Source: Enterococcus sp. HY326 (GTDB taxonomy: Bacteria; Bacillota; Bacilli; Lactobacillales; Enterococcaceae). From it: 64,000 nucleotides of DNA. Position numbers and translations under genes: made by a program. How positions within the stretch are numbered: position 1 is the first letter of the stretch; every line of letters starts with the position of its first letter. The notes beneath the pieces were generated by a model. The model did no database searches. It was not told where the DNA came from and saw only the letters and a program-made list of their open reading frames with translations. Below, piece after piece: positions 7,193 to 17,535 of this stretch. The stretch is from NCBI RefSeq assembly GCF_026157065.1, contig NZ_JANLGQ010000002.1:496001-560000 (forward strand), read 5' to 3'.

Positions 7193-9004
7193 TTAAAAAC
7201 GGTAATCACGATAGAGACAATCTTTGCCGCTAAGTTTTTGCGGAGGCGTTTGGCTAATTGCTTGAGCTAATTTTTCCGGTAACGGCCGTAGAAAATCAAT
7301 TTCCTCGAAGACCAGCATCGCTTCAGAGCTGCTGGTGTTTAAAATCAAAAGGGCGTAATCCGTCTGATTTGCTCGTAAAACAATCATAAAATCTTGATAG
7401 TAACCAAAATAAACTTCACCTTCTGCTAAAACCGCATTTTCTTTGCGGCGATTGCTCCAGTTTTGATATATATTTTTTACTTTTTCATTCTCCCGTCCCC
7501 ACGGGTAAAACTTGCGATTATCTGGATCTTTGCCGCCCGTCAGACCAGCCTCATCCCCATAATAAATACAAGGAACGCCAGGCACACAAAACATAAAGGC
7601 GACTGCTTGTTCTAAGGCTTTGATATTTTGATCCAATAAAGAAAAAATCCGTTCGGTGTCATGGGTACTCAAATGATTCAACCCGTTAAAGAAATTGGCC
7701 CGCGGATAATTTTCCCTCAGACTCGTCAACTCCCATGCCACTCCTTCTGGCGTTTGCCGGTCAGTCACTAAGGCAACGATGGCATTTTTTAAAGGATAGT
7801 TCATTACTCCATGTAAACTATTCCCTAAAATATAATCTCGCCGCTGGTTGTAAGAAATTTTATTGGAGGCGTCCTCCCAAACTTCGCCAATTAAAATTTG
7901 GTCTTTATGATGATTTAACCGATTGCGAATGCCCCGCAGGAAAAAGTCAGGAAATTCATCAGCAACATCAATCCGCCAACCATCAACCCCATACTTCGAC
8001 CAATAATCAATCACGCCGTCTTTGCCATAAATAAAATCTTGAAAGCCGGGATTTTGTTTATTAGTTTCTGGTAGATTTTTAAAGCCCCACCAAGAACGAT
8101 AATCCTCGGGAAAATGGCCAAAATTAAACCACGGATAATAAGGACTTTGTCGTGATTGATAAGCACCCAGACTATCATAGCTGCCGTCGCCATTAAAGTA
8201 ACGGCTATTGCGACCAACATGGTTAAAAACGCCATCTAAAATTACGCGAATACCTTCTTGATGAAGCTGTTCGACAAACTTTTTAAAGTCTTCATTAGTA
8301 CCAAGAAAATCATCGATTTTGAAATAATCTCCCGTATCATAACGATGATTGCTGCCGGCTTCAAAAATTGGGTTCAAGTAAATTAGCGAAACGCCCATTT
8401 TTTTGAGATAAGGCAGCTTGGCAATAATGCCGGCAAAATTGCCACCGTAAAAATCCCAGCGGACCACTTCGCCCTTTTCGTCCTTAATATAATAAGGAGC
8501 ATCTGTTTTATTTAAGTAATACAAACTATCTGCCCTATTTGGCAGAGTATCCCGCACTTCATTGAATCGGTCTGGAAAAATTTGATAGGCAATCGCCTGA
8601 CGGTACCACTCAGGCGATTGATCAATCTCTGCCTCAAAGGAGGTCAATTGAAATTCCCAGACTTCTTCTAAATTCCCCGTTAGCTTTGGTACTAAATTCT
8701 GATGATTTTTACCGACGTAAGCCACAATGTCGCGTTCAGGCTGATGGACTTCAATTTTAAAATAATAGAAATACAAGCCAATTTCTTTGGCTAATTGAAA
8801 ATCAATCGTATAAAAATTATCTTCTGTCGCCTTCATCAAACACTCTTCTTGAAAACTGTTTTCCTTACGAATCACTAAAAAAACTTTTGGATTTTCAGCA
8901 GTGACTTTTAAATTAAAGGTGACAGTCTGATTTACTGCCACCGCACCAAAAGGTTTTTTAAAAGTCTCCTGCCATGGATTGAATTGGACGTTGATTTCTG
9001 CCAT
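7193..9004 (-). CDS. Glycoside hydrolase family 13 (neopullulanase/cyclomaltodextrinase-like), last gene of the glg operon
   Basis: The 603-residue protein has an N-terminal beta-sandwich region (about 1-120) and a GH13 barrel. The conserved regions are DGVFNHV (257-263), GWRIDVADE with nucleophile Asp346, LIGEVWE with acid/base Glu374, and LSTHDT with Asp449. The order fits enzymes that cut alpha-1,4 and sometimes alpha-1,6 bonds of maltodextrins, pullulan or cyclodextrins. No signal peptide is visible, so it acts in the cytoplasm. Its start is 1 bp after the glgP stop, so it is translationally coupled. The same position is held by the amy gene in Lactobacillus acidophilus glgBCDAP-amy-pgmB; pgmB is absent here. 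It likely debranches or trims phosphorylase limit dextrins. Confidence 0.9.
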   Translation of the reverse strand: MAEINVQFNPWQETFKKPFGAVAVNQTVTFNLKVTAENPKVFLVIRKENSFQEECLMKATEDNFYTIDFQLAKEIGLYFYYFKIEVHQPERDIVAYVGKNHQNLVPKLTGNLEEVWEFQLTSFEAEIDQSPEWYRQAIAYQIFPDRFNEVRDTLPNRADSLYYLNKTDAPYYIKDEKGEVVRWDFYGGNFAGIIAKLPYLKKMGVSLIYLNPIFEAGSNHRYDTGDYFKIDDFLGTNEDFKKFVEQLHQEGIRVILDGVFNHVGRNSRYFNGDGSYDSLGAYQSRQSPYYPWFNFGHFPEDYRSWWGFKNLPETNKQNPGFQDFIYGKDGVIDYWSKYGVDGWRIDVADEFPDFFLRGIRNRLNHHKDQILIGEVWEDASNKISYNQRRDYILGNSLHGVMNYPLKNAIVALVTDRQTPEGVAWELTSLRENYPRANFFNGLNHLSTHDTERIFSLLDQNIKALEQAVAFMFCVPGVPCIYYGDEAGLTGGKDPDNRKFYPWGRENEKVKNIYQNWSNRRKENAVLAEGEVYFGYYQDFMIVLRANQTDYALLILNTSSSEAMLVFEEIDFLRPLPEKLAQAISQTPPQKLSGKDCLYRDYRF

Positions 9005-9005
9005 T

Positions 9006-11426
9006 TTAACGACTTCCTTTAGGGTCTATTGCTTGGATATGCCAGATATCATCGGCATATTGTTTGATGGTATCGTCCGCTGAAAAATGTCCAGCATGGG
9101 CAATATTGATTAAGGACATTTGTTGCCACAGACGTTGATCGCCGTAATCTAAATCAAGGCGTTTTTGCGCTGCTGCATAACTTTCAAAATCCCGTAAGAC
9201 AAAATATTCATCATTGTAATCAACCAGAGTCTTATACAACTCGCCACCTTCAATTTGCACATTAGGAATGGTGCCATCAATCAGCGTATCGACTACGCGG
9301 CGAATCATTTGATTATTTTGATACAGCTCCCGCGAGTTATAGGTGCCATTATGATAGTATTCATAGACTTCTTTTTCAGTTAAGCCAAAGATAAAGATAT
9401 TTTCATCGCCGACTTCATCACGAATTTCGACATTGGCGCCGTCTAATGTCGCCATTGTTAAAGCGCCGTTTAGCATGAATTTCATATTACTCGTGCCGGA
9501 AGCTTCTTTGGAGGCTAGTGAAATTTGTTCGCTGACATCGGCTGCTGGAATAATACTCTGAGCTTTGGTCACATTATAATCTTCAATAAAAATAACCTTT
9601 AATTTTTGATTTACATCTGGATCATTATTGATTAAGCGGGCGGCTTCGTTAATGCACTTGATATTCATTTTGGCAAACTGATAACTTGGTGCGGCCTTGC
9701 CCGCAAACATAAAGACTCTAGGATGCATCTCTAATTCAGGATTTTCTTTTAACTCCAAATACAATTTCATAATATGCAATAAATTCAACAATTGGCGTTT
9801 GTAGCCGTGGAATCGTTTAATATGAACATCGAAAATTGCTTCGGGATTTAATTCAATCCCTTGTTTTTCAAAAATCCATTGGGCCAAATGTTTTTTATTC
9901 GTCAATTTAGCCGCTGCTAAAGCATTAAGCACTTGGTCATCTTCAATAAAGTTTTCTAATTGGCGCAATTGATGAATATCATCCCGCCAGCCACTGCCAA
10001 TGGCTTGATCTAAAACTTCGCCTAAAGCTGGATTAGAGAGATGCAGCCAACGGCGAACATCAATCCCATTGGTTTTATTGTTAAATTTTTCTGGATATAG
10101 CGTGTAAAAATCATGCAGCACAACATTTTTTAATAATTCAGAATGGAGTTTTGCTACGCCATTGACACTGTGGCTGCCGATAATTGCTAAGTTTGCCATC
10201 CGCACCCGCTCATGTGCAATAATACGAGTATTCTCAATCAAATAATGGGGATGCTTGCCGGTCATTTCTTCGACAAAACGCCGGTCAATCTCTTCAATAA
10301 TCTGATAAATCCGCGGTACAACTTGTTGAACCATGCCAATCGGCCAAGTTTCTAAAGCCTCCTGCATGATGGTATGATTTGTATAACTCATAACTTTGGT
10401 TGTCACATGCCAGGCTGTATCCCAGCTGAGATCCTCTTCATCAATTAAAATTCGCATCAACTCTGCGACCGCCATCGCCGGATGAGTGTCATTGATATGC
10501 ACCGCAATTTGATGATGCAAAGCTTCCATGGGAATATGATTTTTCTTTTGGAAATTGATAATGCTTTGTAGTCCAGCAGAGACAAAAAAGTATTCTTGCG
10601 CTAAACGAACCAAACGACCGTATTCATTGGAGTCATCTGGATACAAAACTGAGGTCAAGTCTTCAAATTGACGTTTTTCCTGTAGTGAATCATAACGCCA
10701 TTCCTCTGAAGCCGGAATTTCCACTGACCATAACCGCATATTGTTAACCGTATTATTATGATAACCAATCATACCGGTGTCATAGGGTACCGCCCGTAAA
10801 ATTTGCGCATTTTCATAGACCGGTTTAAAGTTGCCGTTTGGTAGCGGCACAAGATAGACATTCCCGCCAAGTCGGACATTTTCTGCCCGGGATTCCTTGC
10901 GAACTTCCCAAACATTCGGATTTTTCAACCAATCGTCTGGAATTTCAACTTGATAGCCATCGACAATCCGTTGTTTAAATAAACCGTAGGAATAGCGAAT
11001 GCCATTGCCGTGACCAGGAAAACTTCCGGCAGCTAAGGATTCCATAAAACAAGATGCCAGGCGGCCAAGACCGCCATTGCCTAAGGCCATATCCTTTTCA
11101 ACATTGGCTAATTTTTCAATGTCGATGCCCATCTCAGCCAAGGCAGAAGAAACTGTGTCTAACAAGCCTAATTTTAGCAAATTATTTTTTAGCATTTTTC
11201 CCGGTAAAAACTCGATGGAAAAATAGTAGGCCTGCTTAACGTGGTGCCCTGCATAAACTTTGTTGGTTTCGACGACATTTGCGTTGTAATAACTCGTGAT
11301 AATCCGGCCCAAGGTATTTAATAATTCTGCATCCCCGGCTTCTGAAATATCCAAAGCATAATATTCTCTTAGTTTCTGAATGAATAATTCCTCAAAATTT
11401 TCTTTCGTTATCTTCACAAAATTCAC
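9006..11426 (-). CDS. glgP: Glycogen/maltodextrin phosphorylase
   Basis: The 806-residue GT35 enzyme releases glucose-1-phosphate from the non-reducing ends of alpha-1,4-glucan. The pyridoxal-phosphate site EASGTSNMKF (641-650) has Lys649. KRFHGYKRQLLN and the N-terminal NGGLGRLASCFMES are also family hallmarks. The length is near the family norm of 800-815. The start is uncertain: the open frame begins at a GTG (11424-11426) only 2 bases after AAAAGG, and a second GTG at codon 4 has a more relaxed spacing of about 11 bases. The gene lies 22 bp after glgA and 1 bp before the GH13 gene. It supplies glucose-1-phosphate when the polymer is used. Confidence 0.96.
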   Translation of the reverse strand: MNFVKITKENFEELFIQKLREYYALDISEAGDAELLNTLGRIITSYYNANVVETNKVYAGHHVKQAYYFSIEFLPGKMLKNNLLKLGLLDTVSSALAEMGIDIEKLANVEKDMALGNGGLGRLASCFMESLAAGSFPGHGNGIRYSYGLFKQRIVDGYQVEIPDDWLKNPNVWEVRKESRAENVRLGGNVYLVPLPNGNFKPVYENAQILRAVPYDTGMIGYHNNTVNNMRLWSVEIPASEEWRYDSLQEKRQFEDLTSVLYPDDSNEYGRLVRLAQEYFFVSAGLQSIINFQKKNHIPMEALHHQIAVHINDTHPAMAVAELMRILIDEEDLSWDTAWHVTTKVMSYTNHTIMQEALETWPIGMVQQVVPRIYQIIEEIDRRFVEEMTGKHPHYLIENTRIIAHERVRMANLAIIGSHSVNGVAKLHSELLKNVVLHDFYTLYPEKFNNKTNGIDVRRWLHLSNPALGEVLDQAIGSGWRDDIHQLRQLENFIEDDQVLNALAAAKLTNKKHLAQWIFEKQGIELNPEAIFDVHIKRFHGYKRQLLNLLHIMKLYLELKENPELEMHPRVFMFAGKAAPSYQFAKMNIKCINEAARLINNDPDVNQKLKVIFIEDYNVTKAQSIIPAADVSEQISLASKEASGTSNMKFMLNGALTMATLDGANVEIRDEVGDENIFIFGLTEKEVYEYYHNGTYNSRELYQNNQMIRRVVDTLIDGTIPNVQIEGGELYKTLVDYNDEYFVLRDFESYAAAQKRLDLDYGDQRLWQQMSLINIAHAGHFSADDTIKQYADDIWHIQAIDPKGSR

Positions 11427-11448
11427 GACCTTTTTATTAGACTAACTC

Positions 11449-12882
11449 CTAAAACATCTTTTGATAGACATCTTGATACTCGTTACTGCGGGTGGTCCAA
11501 CTAAAATCAGTGGTCATCCCCTGAGCCATCATTTTTTGCCAAATTTTTGGTTCTTCCATAAAGACCTTCAAGGCTTTTTTGATGGTCTCCATAAAGATAT
11601 AGCTATCAAAATCGACAAAGCCAAAGCCAGTTCCCGTTTTCGTCAACGGATTATAAGGAATCACAGTATCCTTCAAGCCGCCAATTTCATGGACGAGGGG
11701 CAATGTGCCATAGCGCATGGAAATCATTTGGGACAATCCACAGGGCTCAAAGGCAGAAGGCATCAAGAATAAATCGACACCAGCATAAATTTTCTGGGCT
11801 AAATCTAAATCAAAATCAATAATGCCCCGATGTTTTTTCGAATAGGCTCCGTTAAAGTAACGGAAGGCCTCTTCAAAAGCGTACTCACCAGTCCCTAACA
11901 CCACCACCTGCACATCAAATTGCAATAGATTATTCATCTCGTTGACTAAAAGCTGAAAGCCCTTTTGATGGGTTAAGCGGCTGACCGCCCCAATTAAGAG
12001 AACGTCTTTTTCCACTGGCAAGCCTAATTCCTTTTGCAATTGTGCTTTGTTCTCTGCCTTGCCAGCCGGTTTTTTGCTGTCAAAGTTTTGGTAAATATGC
12101 GGATCTGTTGCCGGGTCAAAGACATCATAATCAATCCCATTTAAGATACCAGTTAAATGCCAGCTCTCTTGATTTAAAATCGCCTCTAAATGTTCACCGA
12201 ACTCCGGCGTTTTAATTTCTTCTGCATAGGTTGGACTCACGGTCACAATCTGGTTGGCGTAAATTAAACCGGCCTTCATAAAGTTGACACAGTCATTAAA
12301 ACGAATCGTGCCGTCATAATATTTTTCCAAGCCCATGCCGAACAAATCAGCTAAAATTTGCGGCGCATAAATTCCTTGGAATTGTAGATTATGAATCGAT
12401 AAGACCGTTTTAATATCAGCGTAAGCATTAATCCACCGATATTTTTCCTTTAATAGAAAAGGAATCATCGCCGTATGGTAATCATTGACATGAAGAACAT
12501 CGGGAATAAATTCGATACGCTCCAGCACTTCAATCACGGCCATTTGGAAAAAGGCAAAGCGTTCGCCGTCATCAAAATATCCGTAAATACCATCCCTGCC
12601 GAAATAATACTGGTTGTCGATGAAATAATAAGTCAGACCATCTTTTTTCAAAGATTTGACGCCGCAATATTGCTCCCGCCAACCAACTTCAACGATGAAA
12701 TTAAATTCATCTTGTAACTCCGTTTTAAATTTTGGGGCCATGATTTTCTCATAAAAAGGAAGAATCACAGCGACTTCTTCCCCTTTTTTTGCTATTTCCT
12801 TAGGGAGTGCCCCCATGACATCCCCTAATCCCCCTGTTTTAAAAAATGGTGTGCATTCTGCTGCCGCATAGACAATTTTCAT
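11449..12882 (-). CDS. glgA: Glycogen synthase (ADP-glucose:glucan glucosyltransferase)
   Basis: The 477-residue GT5 enzyme has the ADP-glucose-binding motif KTGGLGD at 15-21, the HNLQFQG motif near 164, and the C-terminal FEPCGLSQM motif with catalytic Glu379. It elongates alpha-1,4-glucan from ADP-glucose in the cytoplasm. The length is typical for bacterial GlgA. Its start overlaps the glgD stop by 4 bp (ATGA), and glgP follows after 22 bp. The position between the two pyrophosphorylase subunits and the phosphorylase matches the lactobacillus glg operon. No missing motif is seen. Confidence 0.97.
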   Translation of the reverse strand: MKIVYAAAECTPFFKTGGLGDVMGALPKEIAKKGEEVAVILPFYEKIMAPKFKTELQDEFNFIVEVGWREQYCGVKSLKKDGLTYYFIDNQYYFGRDGIYGYFDDGERFAFFQMAVIEVLERIEFIPDVLHVNDYHTAMIPFLLKEKYRWINAYADIKTVLSIHNLQFQGIYAPQILADLFGMGLEKYYDGTIRFNDCVNFMKAGLIYANQIVTVSPTYAEEIKTPEFGEHLEAILNQESWHLTGILNGIDYDVFDPATDPHIYQNFDSKKPAGKAENKAQLQKELGLPVEKDVLLIGAVSRLTHQKGFQLLVNEMNNLLQFDVQVVVLGTGEYAFEEAFRYFNGAYSKKHRGIIDFDLDLAQKIYAGVDLFLMPSAFEPCGLSQMISMRYGTLPLVHEIGGLKDTVIPYNPLTKTGTGFGFVDFDSYIFMETIKKALKVFMEEPKIWQKMMAQGMTTDFSWTTRSNEYQDVYQKMF

Positions 12883-14027
12883 GCTGTTATCACTCGACCT
12901 TCTACATTCTTAGTGATATGGGAGCCCTTACTGATTACCACGGGCTCATTTAATGTGCCGGTAATTTTCACATCGTCATCAATCACTACGTTCTTATCTA
13001 TAATAGCATATTGAATCTGAACATTCTCGCCGATTTTTGTGCCTCCCATGATAATTGAGTTTCTGACCACAGAACCAAGTTCAACTTTCACTAGCCGTGA
13101 AATAATTGAATTTTGGATAGTGCCGCGAATCACACAGCCGGCACCAAAATGACTTTTCTTAACATTTGAATCTTGGCAGTAATAGGTCGGTGCTTCATTT
13201 TTCAATTTGGTGTAGACTTTATTTTCACCAAATAGTAAATTGTGCATTTTTGGATAGCTCAACATGTCCATATTACTTTGGAAGTAAGACTGGATATCAA
13301 ATATATTGCTAATGTAGCCGTTGAAGTCATAACCGACCGTTTTTTCACCGCCTAATAACGAGCTGTAAATTAATTCCTGTAACGTCAGATTTTCTTGTCC
13401 TTCAACCGCTAACTCTAAGCGTTTGATTAACCATTGGGTATCGACAACAAAATCATTTAAACACAAACTCGTATAGGTATCCTGCGGCTCAGCTGACTCG
13501 CAGGTAACGCCAGTGATTACGCCAAATTCGTCCAATTCCAAAAGGTTGCAGTATTGAGATAATTTATCTGCTAAAACATTTTTGTAGATGGCCGTGATGA
13601 CTGCACCCTCTTGATGATGAAAAGCGACAACAGGATTTAAGTCAACGTTGGCGATAATATCAGTCCCCATCACAAAGGTGACGACAGATTTTGATTTTTT
13701 TAAATAATCAATTAGATTTTCATAATAGATATTGTCTTTAAATAAATCCTGCGGGTCTGTCACATAGGTAAAGTAGCGTTTACGAATCCCATCAAAGCCC
13801 CACTCACGGCCACTACCGAGATGATCGGAAACGGATTGGAAGGAGCGTTGGCTCAGAGTGAAATAAACGGTATTACAATCCGCATTCATCACGTTAGAAA
13901 GAGGAAAGTCAATAATTCGATATTTACAATCAAAGGTTAACGTGGACAGGTCTCGGCGCTCGGTTAGTTCAGAAACTTTTTCTTTATTGTCAATATTTGA
14001 GATGATACCGCAAATTCTATTATTCAT
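12879..14027 (-). CDS. glgD: Glucose-1-phosphate adenylyltransferase regulatory subunit
   Basis: The 382-residue GlgD-type subunit is homologous to GlgC, with a nucleotidyltransferase fold and a C-terminal left-handed beta-helix (about 290-380). The N-terminal GGxGxRL nucleotide loop of GlgC is replaced by ISNIDNKEKVSELTERRDLSTLTF, so it is probably not catalytic alone. It forms the GlgCD heteromer known in Gram-positives, where GlgD modulates GlgC. The start follows the glgC stop by 1 bp and the stop overlaps glgA, so dosage is likely balanced by translational coupling. Confidence 0.93.
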   Translation of the reverse strand: MNNRICGIISNIDNKEKVSELTERRDLSTLTFDCKYRIIDFPLSNVMNADCNTVYFTLSQRSFQSVSDHLGSGREWGFDGIRKRYFTYVTDPQDLFKDNIYYENLIDYLKKSKSVVTFVMGTDIIANVDLNPVVAFHHQEGAVITAIYKNVLADKLSQYCNLLELDEFGVITGVTCESAEPQDTYTSLCLNDFVVDTQWLIKRLELAVEGQENLTLQELIYSSLLGGEKTVGYDFNGYISNIFDIQSYFQSNMDMLSYPKMHNLLFGENKVYTKLKNEAPTYYCQDSNVKKSHFGAGCVIRGTIQNSIISRLVKVELGSVVRNSIIMGGTKIGENVQIQYAIIDKNVVIDDDVKITGTLNEPVVISKGSHITKNVEGRVITA

Positions 14028-14028
14028 A

Positions 14029-15159
14029 TTACTCTCCTCCTATTACTTCGCCGTGACCAACTAATTGAATGCCTTCGCTACCATCAATTGTCACACCATC
14101 ATTGATAACGGAATTCTCACCAGCAATCGTCCGATATAAACGGGCATTCTTGCCAACTTTAGCGCCTGGCATCAAGACACTTTCAATAATTTCTGAGCCT
14201 TCGCCTACTTGCACATCCGTCGATAAAACACTTCGATGGACTTTTCCGGCCACATAGCAGCCATCCACCACAATCGACTCGTTTATCTCAGCTGTTTCAT
14301 CAATAAATTCCGGTGGTGCCATAGTATTTTTCGTATAAATTCGCCAAGAACGGTCATGAATATTTAATTCATTGTCTAAACTTAGAAAGTCCATATTGGC
14401 TTGCCAGAGGGAATCCACTGTGCCGACATCTTTCCAATAACCGGAAAACCGATAGGCGACGACATTTTTCTGGTCGTTAATGTATCTTGGAATGACATTG
14501 GAACCAAAGTCTGACATATCCACGCCAGCTTCTTGACTTTCCACCAATAATTTTCTTAAGGACTGCCAATTAAAAATGTAAATCCCCATTGAAGCCAAAT
14601 TACTTTTTGGATTGGCAGGCTTTTCTTCAAATTCAACAATCTGATCGTTCTCATCGGTATTCATAATTCCAAAGCGTGACGCTTCATCTAAAGGAACCTC
14701 GATAACCGCAATTGTCAAATCGGCATTATTTTCTTTGTGGGTTTCCAACATGTGATCGTAATTCATCTTATAAATATGGTCACCGGATAAGACTAATAAA
14801 TATTCGGGATCTTCGTGATCAATAAAGGCGATGTTTTGTAAAATCGCATCCGCGGTTCCTTCAAACCATTTGCCGCCAGCAGAAGAGGAGAATGGTTGTA
14901 GAATCGTTACACCGGAATCAATACCGCTTAAGCCCCAGTTTACACCGCTGCCGACATGGAAATTAAGCTCGCGGGGTTCGTATTGCGTAACAACGCCAAC
15001 ATCATTAATGGAAGAGTTAGCACAATTGCTTAAAGTGAAGTCGATAATTCGATATCGTCCACCAAAGGGTACAGCCGGTTTGGCGACAGATTCTGTTAAT
15101 TTTTCTAAACGGGTTCCCTTGCCCCCCGCTAAAATCATTGCTAGCATTTCTTTTTTCAT
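14029..15159 (-). CDS. glgC: Glucose-1-phosphate adenylyltransferase catalytic subunit
   Basis: The chosen ATG at 15157-15159 ([21 protein letters not shown]) has AGGGGGAA upstream; a start 9 codons earlier lacks a ribosome site. The 376-residue product has the AGGKGTRL pyrophosphorylase loop (11-18), the [10 protein letters not shown] motif (32-41), [12 protein letters not shown] with the catalytic Asp, and a C-terminal beta-helix. It makes ADP-glucose and pyrophosphate from glucose-1-phosphate and ATP, the committed step of bacterial glycogen synthesis. It pairs with GlgD, encoded next. Confidence 0.96.
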   Translation of the reverse strand: MKKEMLAMILAGGKGTRLEKLTESVAKPAVPFGGRYRIIDFTLSNCANSSINDVGVVTQYEPRELNFHVGSGVNWGLSGIDSGVTILQPFSSSAGGKWFEGTADAILQNIAFIDHEDPEYLLVLSGDHIYKMNYDHMLETHKENNADLTIAVIEVPLDEASRFGIMNTDENDQIVEFEEKPANPKSNLASMGIYIFNWQSLRKLLVESQEAGVDMSDFGSNVIPRYINDQKNVVAYRFSGYWKDVGTVDSLWQANMDFLSLDNELNIHDRSWRIYTKNTMAPPEFIDETAEINESIVVDGCYVAGKVHRSVLSTDVQVGEGSEIIESVLMPGAKVGKNARLYRTIAGENSVINDGVTIDGSEGIQLVGHGEVIGGE

Positions 15160-15189
15160 CACGATTCCCCCTACTATTGTAGCCATTAC

Positions 15190-17088
15190 TTATTTTTTGC
15201 TGCGTACATTGACACTTTTTGGTTTGATAATCAAAGTTCCTAAGGCAGGAACTGTTGTTTGAATTAAATGAGGTAGTTGATTAAACTGAAGATCTTGTGA
15301 CTTTTTATCTGTGTTGTGGGCCGTCCAAGTTCCACCCCATTGAACCATCTCCGTATTAAAAACTTCTTGATAGACGCCTGGATAAGGTACGCCAATATGA
15401 AAATCCTGACGCTCAACTGGCGTCAAATTCATCACGATAATTAAAAAGTCACTTTTTGTTTTGCCTTTACGCATAAAGCTCAAGACCGTTTCACTCGTAT
15501 TATTAGCGTCGATAATTTCAATCGTTTCCCAAGAATCGTCGTGAATCCATAATGATTTTTCTTCGGAATACATGCGATTTAAATGCTGAGTGAAATTTTG
15601 CATTTTTTTATTTAAATCATCCTTTAAATCGACCCATTCCAAACTCTCATCATACTTCCACTCTAAAAATTGTCCCCACTCGCTGCCCATAAACAATAAT
15701 TGTTTTCCGGGATGAGTCGCCCAATAAGTGAACATTGTTCTAAGCTGTGCGAATTGTCGATAACGATCGCCCCACATTTTATGCATCAGACTCTTTTTGC
15801 CGTGAACCACTTCATCATGGGAAAAAGGCAAGATAAAATTCTCATCCATCATATACATGAAAGAAAAAGTTAATAAATTTAAATTATCTTTGCGATAAAT
15901 TGGATCCATTTCAAAAAATTTCAAGACGTCGTTCATCCAGCCAAGGTTCCATTTATAATCAAAGCCTAGTGAACCGCTTTCCACCATGCCGGTGATTTTT
16001 GTGTCGGATGAACTTTCTTCCGCCACCATGATGACATCAGGGTGAGCCAGCTTAACCACCGAATTCAATTTTTGCAGGAAGTAAAAGCCTTCAAAATTGC
16101 GATTACCGCCTTCGTGATTTGGCGACCACGGTCCCATATCGTAATCCCGATAAATCATATTGGACACGGCATCGACTCGAATGCCGTCGATGTGGAACAT
16201 TTCAATCCAATATAAAATATTAGAAATTAAAAAGCTCTGGACTTCTGGCTTACCTAAATCAAAATTCAGTGAGCCCCAGCCTCGATTTTCAGCTCGGTCG
16301 ATATCGCTGTATTCAAATTGTGGTGTGCCATCATAGTAAGCAAGTGCATCATCGTTGCGGGAAAAATGCCCCGGCACCCAATCAACGAAAACACCAATAT
16401 TATTGATGTGACAGGTTTCTACAAAAGTTTGAAATTCTTCTGGAGTCCCATAGTAAGAGCTCAAAGCAAAATAGCCCGTCAGTTGATAACCCCAAGATGC
16501 CCCTAGCGGATGCTCCATCAAAGGCATAAATTCAATATGGGTAAAACCCATTTCTTTAACGTAAGGAATTAATTCATTGGTTAAATCGGAAAAAGTAAAA
16601 AGTCGGCCATCGGGATGACGGCGCCAAGAACTTGCGTGAACTTCGTAAATGTTAAGAGGTCGTTTAAAGTGGTTGCTGCGTTTGCGGCGGCCTAGCCATA
16701 ATCCATCCTGCCATTTTTTCTCTGGAATCGTATGAAGGACAGCCGCATTGCCTGGTCGTTCTTCAAACTGAATCGCATAGGGATCAAATTTAAATACTTC
16801 TGATCCATCTGCCCGTTGAATTACGTACTTGTATAATTGTTCTTCATGGGGAATGTCAGTAAAAATTTCCCAAATCCCACTGTTGCTGTCAAAGGTTAAA
16901 GGTAAACTTTTATCCCAATTATTAAAATCACCCGCTAACCAAACCTGTTGAGCATGCGGTGCCCAAACCCGAAAGGTATAACCCTCAATTTCGTCATTTT
17001 TTGAGGGCCTTGCACCTAATAGATGCTGACTGTAAAAATTTTCACCGGTATTGAAAGTGCGCTTAAATTCGGTGACCTGTTTTCTCAT
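15190..17088 (-). CDS. glgB: 1,4-alpha-glucan branching enzyme
   Basis: From the ATG at 17086-17088 the product has 632 residues; a TTG three codons upstream (17097) sits better behind GAGGGG and may be the true start. An N-terminal CBM48 region (about 35-110) precedes the GH13 barrel. Catalytic motifs are [11 protein letters not shown] (nucleophile Asp306), VAEESS (Glu357) and [12 protein letters not shown] (Asp425). The enzyme transfers glucan segments to make alpha-1,6 branches. It is the first gene of the glg operon and is followed by glgC after 30 bp. A putative promoter lies about 50 bp upstream. Confidence 0.95.
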   Translation of the reverse strand: MRKQVTEFKRTFNTGENFYSQHLLGARPSKNDEIEGYTFRVWAPHAQQVWLAGDFNNWDKSLPLTFDSNSGIWEIFTDIPHEEQLYKYVIQRADGSEVFKFDPYAIQFEERPGNAAVLHTIPEKKWQDGLWLGRRKRSNHFKRPLNIYEVHASSWRRHPDGRLFTFSDLTNELIPYVKEMGFTHIEFMPLMEHPLGASWGYQLTGYFALSSYYGTPEEFQTFVETCHINNIGVFVDWVPGHFSRNDDALAYYDGTPQFEYSDIDRAENRGWGSLNFDLGKPEVQSFLISNILYWIEMFHIDGIRVDAVSNMIYRDYDMGPWSPNHEGGNRNFEGFYFLQKLNSVVKLAHPDVIMVAEESSSDTKITGMVESGSLGFDYKWNLGWMNDVLKFFEMDPIYRKDNLNLLTFSFMYMMDENFILPFSHDEVVHGKKSLMHKMWGDRYRQFAQLRTMFTYWATHPGKQLLFMGSEWGQFLEWKYDESLEWVDLKDDLNKKMQNFTQHLNRMYSEEKSLWIHDDSWETIEIIDANNTSETVLSFMRKGKTKSDFLIIVMNLTPVERQDFHIGVPYPGVYQEVFNTEMVQWGGTWTAHNTDKKSQDLQFNQLPHLIQTTVPALGTLIIKPKSVNVRSKK

Positions 17089-17138
17089 TTTTTTCAATTT
17101 CGCCCCTCGCCTCCTCACTAAATTTTCATTTTCTCCGT

Positions 17139-17165
17139 ATATTAAAGATAACACATATTTCACAA
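17139..17165 (-). promoter_or_regulatory. Putative glg operon promoter
   Basis: On the minus strand TTGTGA (17160-17165) and TAATAT (17139-17144) are separated by 15 bp, which is short. They lie about 50 bp before the glgB start. No better pair was found close to the gene. Confidence 0.35.
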
Positions 17166-17169
17166 AAGA

Positions 17170-17535
17170 GAAAATGAAAATTATGTTTTTTTTGTAAATG
17201 AGCCAAATTTATCTTGTTTTTTTTAATCAAATAATTTTCATCCAATTTTAAAAAGAAACATTTCACAATATGAACAAAGGCTTCGTTTTCATTTCCATAA
17301 CAAGACTTGCTTTCTTTCAGAAAACAATCATAAAAACTCATTTTAATCTAATCTTCTTTCATTTTATTCTAACGCGACCTTCTGCTTCTGTGAAGCCTTA
17401 ACAATAAAATCTCACGTGTTATTTTTTGATTTGTGGTCTAAACAAAAAAAACACATAAACTTTACCTTCTTAACTTTCTTAAGGAAACTCCTCAAAAAAC
17501 GGTGGATAATAAAGTCGATGTGTTTAATTTTTAAA
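17170..17535. other. Gene-less AT-rich region between glgB and the AAA/VWA gene
   Basis: No convincing gene or RNA is visible in about 365 bp. The minus strand here would hold the upstream control region of the glg operon. TGAAAACG (minus, 17284-17291) is half of a CcpA-type cre site, but its other half does not match. There are oligo-A/T tracts and no terminator hairpin after the AAA/VWA gene. Confidence 0.5.

Noticed and set aside
17284-17291. Possible cre site in the glg upstream region
   Set aside because: Only the TGAAAACG half matches; the other half diverges at several fixed positions.
17126-17341. A 71-codon minus-strand frame upstream of glgB
   Set aside because: It is AT-rich with biased Lys, Asn and Phe content, overlaps the likely promoter, and has no recognisable fold or ribosome site.
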